From Nilaparvata lugens (taxonomy: Eukaryota > Arthropoda > Insecta > Hemiptera > Delphacidae), in assembly GCF_014356525.2 (NCBI RefSeq), contig NC_052507.1:42885295-42949294 (forward strand): 64,000 nt of DNA. The letters run 5' to 3'. Made by a program: the position numbers and the translations under genes. Under the pieces are notes generated by a model. The model was not told the origin of the DNA. It did not search any database and saw nothing but the letters and a program-made list of their open reading frames with translations. The number at the start of each line of letters is the position of its first letter. The stretch's first letter is position 1. This document shows positions 59,251 to 64,000 of this stretch, one piece after another.

Positions 59251-59651
59251 CAACTCTCTTCTAGCAAAGCTGTATTCATACAATGAAGTATTCAACCAGT
59301 TTACTCCGATTCACATACCAGCTTTTTATTCTCATACTACAATATAGTCTCCAACCAGGATAAGAACTGTCACGTGGTAATTTGAAACCACCAAATATTT
59401 TTAAATGAGCCAATGAAATGTAATAGAATTATAAAATTGGAAAGAAGGTTAGACCTACCCAAAGAGTAAATCAACTCAAAGCAAGTATTATTAGCGATTA
59501 GGAGTAATAGCATTATCAACAACGATAAGAAAACATGTATTATTGTGATTTAATAATTATGAGAACCCATTGGTAAGATAAAAAAATTATAAAGCGGCAT
59601 ACTTATTATTGGCGGATTATAAAAAAAAAATAAAATGCATGAACATTGAGG
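59251..59651. other. Unassigned stretch
   Basis: AT-rich, no gene or element recognised. Confidence 0.35.
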
Positions 59652-59875
59652 TTAGAGTTACTTGTTTACAAATATAAAGAAAATAATTAAAAATCACAGT
59701 ACCCTTTTTTTAAAAATATTTAATCACGACATGTTTCGGTCAATTATGCCATTTTCAAGTGATATCACTTGAAAATGGCATAATTGACCGAAACATGTCG
59801 TGATTAAATATTTTTAAAAAAAGGGTACTGTGATTTTTAATTATTTTCTTTATATTTATATTACAAGTAGCCCTA
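59652..59875. repeat. Perfect 186-bp palindrome with imperfect extensions
   Basis: 59671-59856 is its own reverse complement without a spacer (centre GATATC at 59761-59766). About 19 bp each side extend it imperfectly (TTACTTGT...). The arm contains CACGACATGTTTCGGTC; a single, diverged arm lies near 33890-33960. It may be a foldback element or two inverted copies joined at one point. Confidence 0.9.
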
Positions 59876-62089
59876 TACAGGAAAGAGATTACTTGTTTAC
59901 ATTTTGAAAAGAATTAGTCGATCTTGGATAAATCGATAATTATCAGAACCAATACTGAACGAATCAGCTGATTATTCGATCAACCCATATGACCGGTTGA
60001 ATCATATAAAATTCACTCATAAAGGATATATTATGTATACTAAAGGAAGTCGATGTGTAGAATTACAAACAACTATTATTTCTGTATAAATATTTATTAT
60101 AATCCAAAAAAGCATGATAAATCAAGAGTATACAAAACTCATATAAAAACTAAATGTATTATCTATTAAAATCGTATGTTACGATTTATTTATGAATTCA
60201 ATTTAAGATAAACACTCCATATTTGTATAAAAACTTCTTTTATTTAATTTTTTCTATTATAAAGCCGAGGAAGCCCTGATTCCCAAGGCAACCAATTGTA
60301 TTGAGTCTATTAAATTGAAGGCCAATCAGAGAGTAGCTTACAGAATTATTCTAGGAAGAGGCAAATTTTTCTGAAAACCTCCTTCTTCTGGCTTAAGATC
60401 CCAACCCGAGAGGATGCACATGGAGTTTAGGGTTTTTTCTTCTTCCTTTTAAAAATTTTTTAATGAACTATTAAGCCAAACCCTTTTTTAAATGTAATGT
60501 ATGTTTGTTGAATGTTAATTATTTGTGAACTCAGTGCTGTCAAGGAGTTCGTAATTGTAAAGATTCCCATAAAATAGCTTTAATTCGAAAGAAACTTATA
60601 AAAATCTGGATCACGCGTTAGCCCAGCAGTGACGAAAAGGAGCCTACCCAATTAATTATTGGAAATAATTAATTCAATCCACGAGAACATCTAGAACTTC
60701 AGTCAGTGAGTGATAAGTCAAACCAAACGAGCTCGTTTTTTCGTTTTTTCTACGTTCAGTGGGGGTAATTATTAAAACAAAAAGCGCTATTCCAATTAAT
60801 TAGAATTAAAATAAAAAGTCACCACGTGTTGAACAATATCACATAGTCCATAAGAACATTTTATAAATTTATTTAATATATGTAGGAAGCTTACTTCCAT
60901 GCACAGCCCGAATTCATATAAATCCCTGAGATCTCATGTTTGAATATTAATTTATTAAATATTAATTTTGTTTATTGAACAAAGTATACCATATCAAACT
61001 TATAGACCGAACAGGTTTTTATTTGCAGAATTGCGTATTGATTGGAAGTCTAAGTACCAGTATTAAATATAATATATTTATGAATTTGAAACACACTATT
61101 GTGAATATTAGCGAAACCTGTGATAATTATTCAGATTTTTGAAATAGATTATTTAAGTGAATTATAGTTATATCGAATATCTTATGCACATCTTTTTTGT
61201 GGGAATATATTTTGTGTTTTATGTCAGCATACAAACTCATAGAATTTTTTATTATATCCTAACTCATCTCGTGATATATAGTTTGAGCTGTTTTAATATC
61301 ATCAAATATTTAGCAGCATTTAAAATTATTGAATCAAGTAATATTAACCTTATTCAGAGCACTCAATATTTATCATCCTTTGATGATATTCATTTTATCA
61401 GCCAGAACAAGTATATTAAGAAATTATATTAATAAGGTTCCAGTTATATCATATAAGGATCCAGAGAGCTTCAAGAACTGGCGTTGTAAGTTCTAAGGAA
61501 TTTTGAAAGGGTATATTGGTGAATACTTGTATTCACGACGAGCGTTTTAAGAATCAACTAGAAACAACTATAGTTGGTCCTGATTATTCTCTAGTGGTAC
61601 ATGGTTACTGATAATCAGTCATCAAATATTCTTTTAATTTCCTTACTGGTATTCTTCAAGAACTTCATAGAAGCAGCGGTAAGAATTACCAATCACCGAT
61701 CACTGAACCTTATGGTGATTATTTGTATTTATAAAATTCATGTTTCTACCACTGAGCTAGAGCTGAGGTTTGAACCCAGTAATTTTGCGAGCCGGAAGGC
61801 CTTAATTTTTTGTGAATTTATTCGCAAAAGAGGGAATTTAGAGACTGCTCTTATAAATATCAGAAACATCGTATTATCTATGAAGGATTTACAATTCACA
61901 ACTTCACATAATAGCTTCACAACGTGGGACTCTATCATAAGAGATAAGCCCTCCAAGGAGCACAACTTCACAGAACATAACCAATAATTCCTGAATATTT
62001 TCTAGTATTTTCTAGCTTACTCTTGAAATGAGCTCTCGAAGATTCATTGCTATGTGCAATATACGAGCTTACAAGATGTTGATTATATC
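59876..62089. other. Long stretch without a supported gene
   Basis: Frames of 91 and 128 codons (61157-61432, 61601-61987) show no recognisable domain. At 61747-61779 the minus strand carries a T-arm-like word followed by an A-box-like word. Nothing else assigned. Confidence 0.35.
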
Positions 62090-63089
62090 CACATTCTCAA
62101 AAATATTTTAAAAGATAAGAAAATAGAATTATTGTGTCTTCCTTTAATAAGTACAAACTTCTTAGTGTTGACCAGCATGGGTTCATAAAAGGAAAATCCA
62201 CAGAAACAGCAGTTGTTACCATTGTGAATAGTTATTGTTGATTTGGATAAGAAAAAACATTCAGCTGCCACTTTTGTTGACCTAAGCAAGGCATTTGATA
62301 CAGTTGAACTTACAATTTTATTAGAATTATTCTAATAAATAAATTGGGAAATATTGGCATTAGAGGGCTTGCACTGAAATTACTTTAGTCATATCTACTT
62401 AACAGAGTAGACTACAATATATTGAAATAAAAAACAGCAATGGCAATTTTAAATCTAAGTTAAGAGAAGTCAAATTTGGAGTCCCTCAAGGATCGGTGCT
62501 AGGTCCGCTTCTTTTTAACATCTACATAAATGATATAAAGGGCAGTGGATTAGGAGCTGATATTACTTTTTATGCGGATGACACTAGCATCCTAAATGCT
62601 GAGAATGACTGTGAGCGGCTTAATTTGTATATGCTTAATATGTATCAGTAGTCAATAGAATTTTTCAGTGATTCAACAGCATCGATCTGCATCTTAATGT
62701 TGGTAAAACTGTTAGAATGACCTTTTCAAATAGTGTATGTTGTATTGGTTTATTGCTGGATGATGAATTCGTTTCAGAGGTTGAAGTGTGTTAATTTTTA
62801 GGTATTCATCTAGATTCTAGTCTCAACTGGCAATCTCATGTGAATCACACTTGTTCTGAACTGAGCTCAGTGATTTTTATTTCAGGAACACTATCCCGCT
62901 ATTATACTCTCAATATACTCAAATGCTTATTTTCTGCTTTATTTGAATGTCAGTTTGGGACAAAATTCTTCTGAAAGAAATGTAAGGAAAATAATTACTT
63001 TACAAAAGAAATAGATGTATGAAGCCATTAGATGTATGTGTAAACTGACGAGATATTAGTCATGCCGAGATTATTTTAAAATTAAAAGT
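62090..63089 (+). pseudogene. Heavily decayed LINE RT
   Basis: RT blocks in changing frames: FNKYKLLSVDQHGFIKGKST (62140-62205), ATFVDLSKAFDTVE, GNIGIRGLALKLL, VPQGSVLGPLLFNIYINDI (62482-62540), FYADDTSIL (62570-62596), NVRKIITLQKK (62968) and KLKVVTLYLAS (63078-63110, overlapping the start of the next repeat). Numerous stops and frame changes. Jockey/CR1-like by motif; endonuclease not seen. The tail is cut by the 2.3-kb repeat copy C. Confidence 0.75.
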
Positions 63090-63480
63090 TGTGACGTTAT
63101 ATTTGGCATCGCATGTGCCCTGCTTGGCCGCAGTAGGTAGAGCAAAGATTTTTGAACAAATTCAATATTTTTGTGACTCCTGAAAGAGAAATACCACCAG
63201 TTTCTTACCAGCTCTTCTAGGAGCTCAAATAATTATCTGCTTTTGATGACTGCAAACATCGGCTGCTTTAGCAATTTACAGTTCTCATAACTGATCTGGT
63301 CGACTCCACAATTATAGATGCATAAGAAGTAGATCGATATAAGGACTCTGATTTTTGTGCTAGACAATATGGTATCGTCACCAATGCCACTCGCCACAAT
63401 CTGTCAAAGGGGTCAGTAGTGTAAGATGATACCGAGCGGAATCAAAGGCGATACTCCATTAGAATACCTTATAAATTCTA
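63090..63480 (+). mobile_element. Unclassified 2.3-kb repeat, copy C (5' part only)
   Basis: Starts TGTGACGTTAT in the RT tail. The A-box-like word TTGGCCGCAGTAGGTAGAGC is at 63124-63143, and the CACCAATGCCACTCGCCAC block is present as in copy A. Similarity fades near 63480 (ACCTTATAAATTCTA). Confidence 0.65.
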
Positions 63481-64000
63481 GTGAATTCAACTTATAAAAT
63501 CTTGTGAGGAAGGGTTCCCTCTCCCATGGCGTATTGACGTCGTCCATGGTGGGATTCAATGTACTGGGAGTCATCAAAGTGGGATCTGGGCAACCACCAT
63601 TTATGTACGAAACATCAGAATTAGCTGGAGTGTGATTCATATTGATACTGTGTGAAAATTTAAATTCAATAAAGTGGAAAAATTTGAGCAACAAGGCCCT
63701 TATAGTGGTCCACGAGAAAGAATTTATAAGTGAGTGGATAATATGGTGACAGTGATAAAAGTTTTCAAATCAAGGACAAAAACAATCAGGTATTTATTAA
63801 TAATTGCTATGTAATTTAAAGCCTATTATATCTTATTTTATCCCTAGATCTGCTAATTTGCCCAGTATGTCTGTATCTATAACTATACTGACTTCTTTTT
63901 AAAAACTGTGCCGAGCACTCCTTTTAATTCAGGCCTTTTCCAAGTTATAATAGTAAATTTAATACGCAATAGACTAGAGCCATTATTGTAAGTGAGTTAG
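63481..64000. other. Unassigned end of the window
   Basis: CCATGGCGTATTGACGTCGTCCATGG (63523-63548) begins and ends with an inverted CCATGG. Otherwise AT-rich with no recognised gene. Confidence 0.35.

Noticed and set aside
61601..61987. 128-codon frame
   Set aside because: No recognisable domain, and it includes tRNA-like repeat sequence.

Overview
The window is eukaryotic and almost certainly from an AT-rich insect genome. My impression is a planthopper-like hemipteran, but that rests on memory of similar repeats and cannot be proved here. I found no convincing host protein gene, rRNA, functional tRNA, CRISPR array or bacterial operon. What can be read is transposable elements (TEs), mostly broken and often nested, with microsatellites and unassigned AT-rich DNA between them.

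Layout. 1-1.74 kb: microsatellites and a dispersed repeat carrying a (GT)n tract. 2.0-5.3 kb: a family with terminal inverted repeats (TIRs), two arms facing each other across 2.6 kb, plus a tandem duplication. 6.4-7.2 kb: two tRNA-derived SINE-like copies head to head, one split by a 215-bp MITE at a TA site. 8.1-8.5 kb: an ATGTTTAA minisatellite. 9.5-13.2 kb: a second, larger copy of the (GT)n repeat, containing a 5'-truncated LINE tail (repeat TTTCT), a short antisense LINE tail and a 1,463-bp hAT-type element with an exact 8-bp duplication. 17.1 kb: a LINE C-terminal fragment. 20.3-22.9 kb: RTE-like reverse transcriptase (RT) fragments, one holding a 649-bp solo LTR flanked by ATTAC. 31.5-35.2 kb: a long inverted repeat pair. 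35.7-45.7 kb: an unclassified 2.3-kb repeat, then a Jockey/CR1-like LINE (ORF1, endonuclease, RT) whose RT carries another copy of that repeat. 46.5-59.25 kb: a three-layer nest. A 5'-truncated antisense LINE holds a complete Ty3/gypsy LTR element (TATG duplication), whose pol holds an antisense Jockey/CR1-like LINE (TTGAA duplication). 59.7 kb: a perfect 186-bp palindrome. 62.1-63.5 kb: a decayed RT abutting a third copy of the 2.3-kb repeat.

The genes do not form a host pathway. They are the parts of selfish elements: gag, protease, RT, RNase H and integrase of the gypsy element, and ORF1, endonuclease and RT of the LINEs. All pol or ORF2 copies carry stops, frameshifts, deletions or insertions, so none looks autonomous as read. 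The gag frame (362 codons) is open.

No clearly new biological system was found. The best leads are the 2.3-kb repeat with a tRNA-like A-box near its 5' end, the 59-bp direct repeat around the nested LINE, the spacer-free palindrome, and the gypsy copy whose LTRs are nearly identical although its pol is broken.
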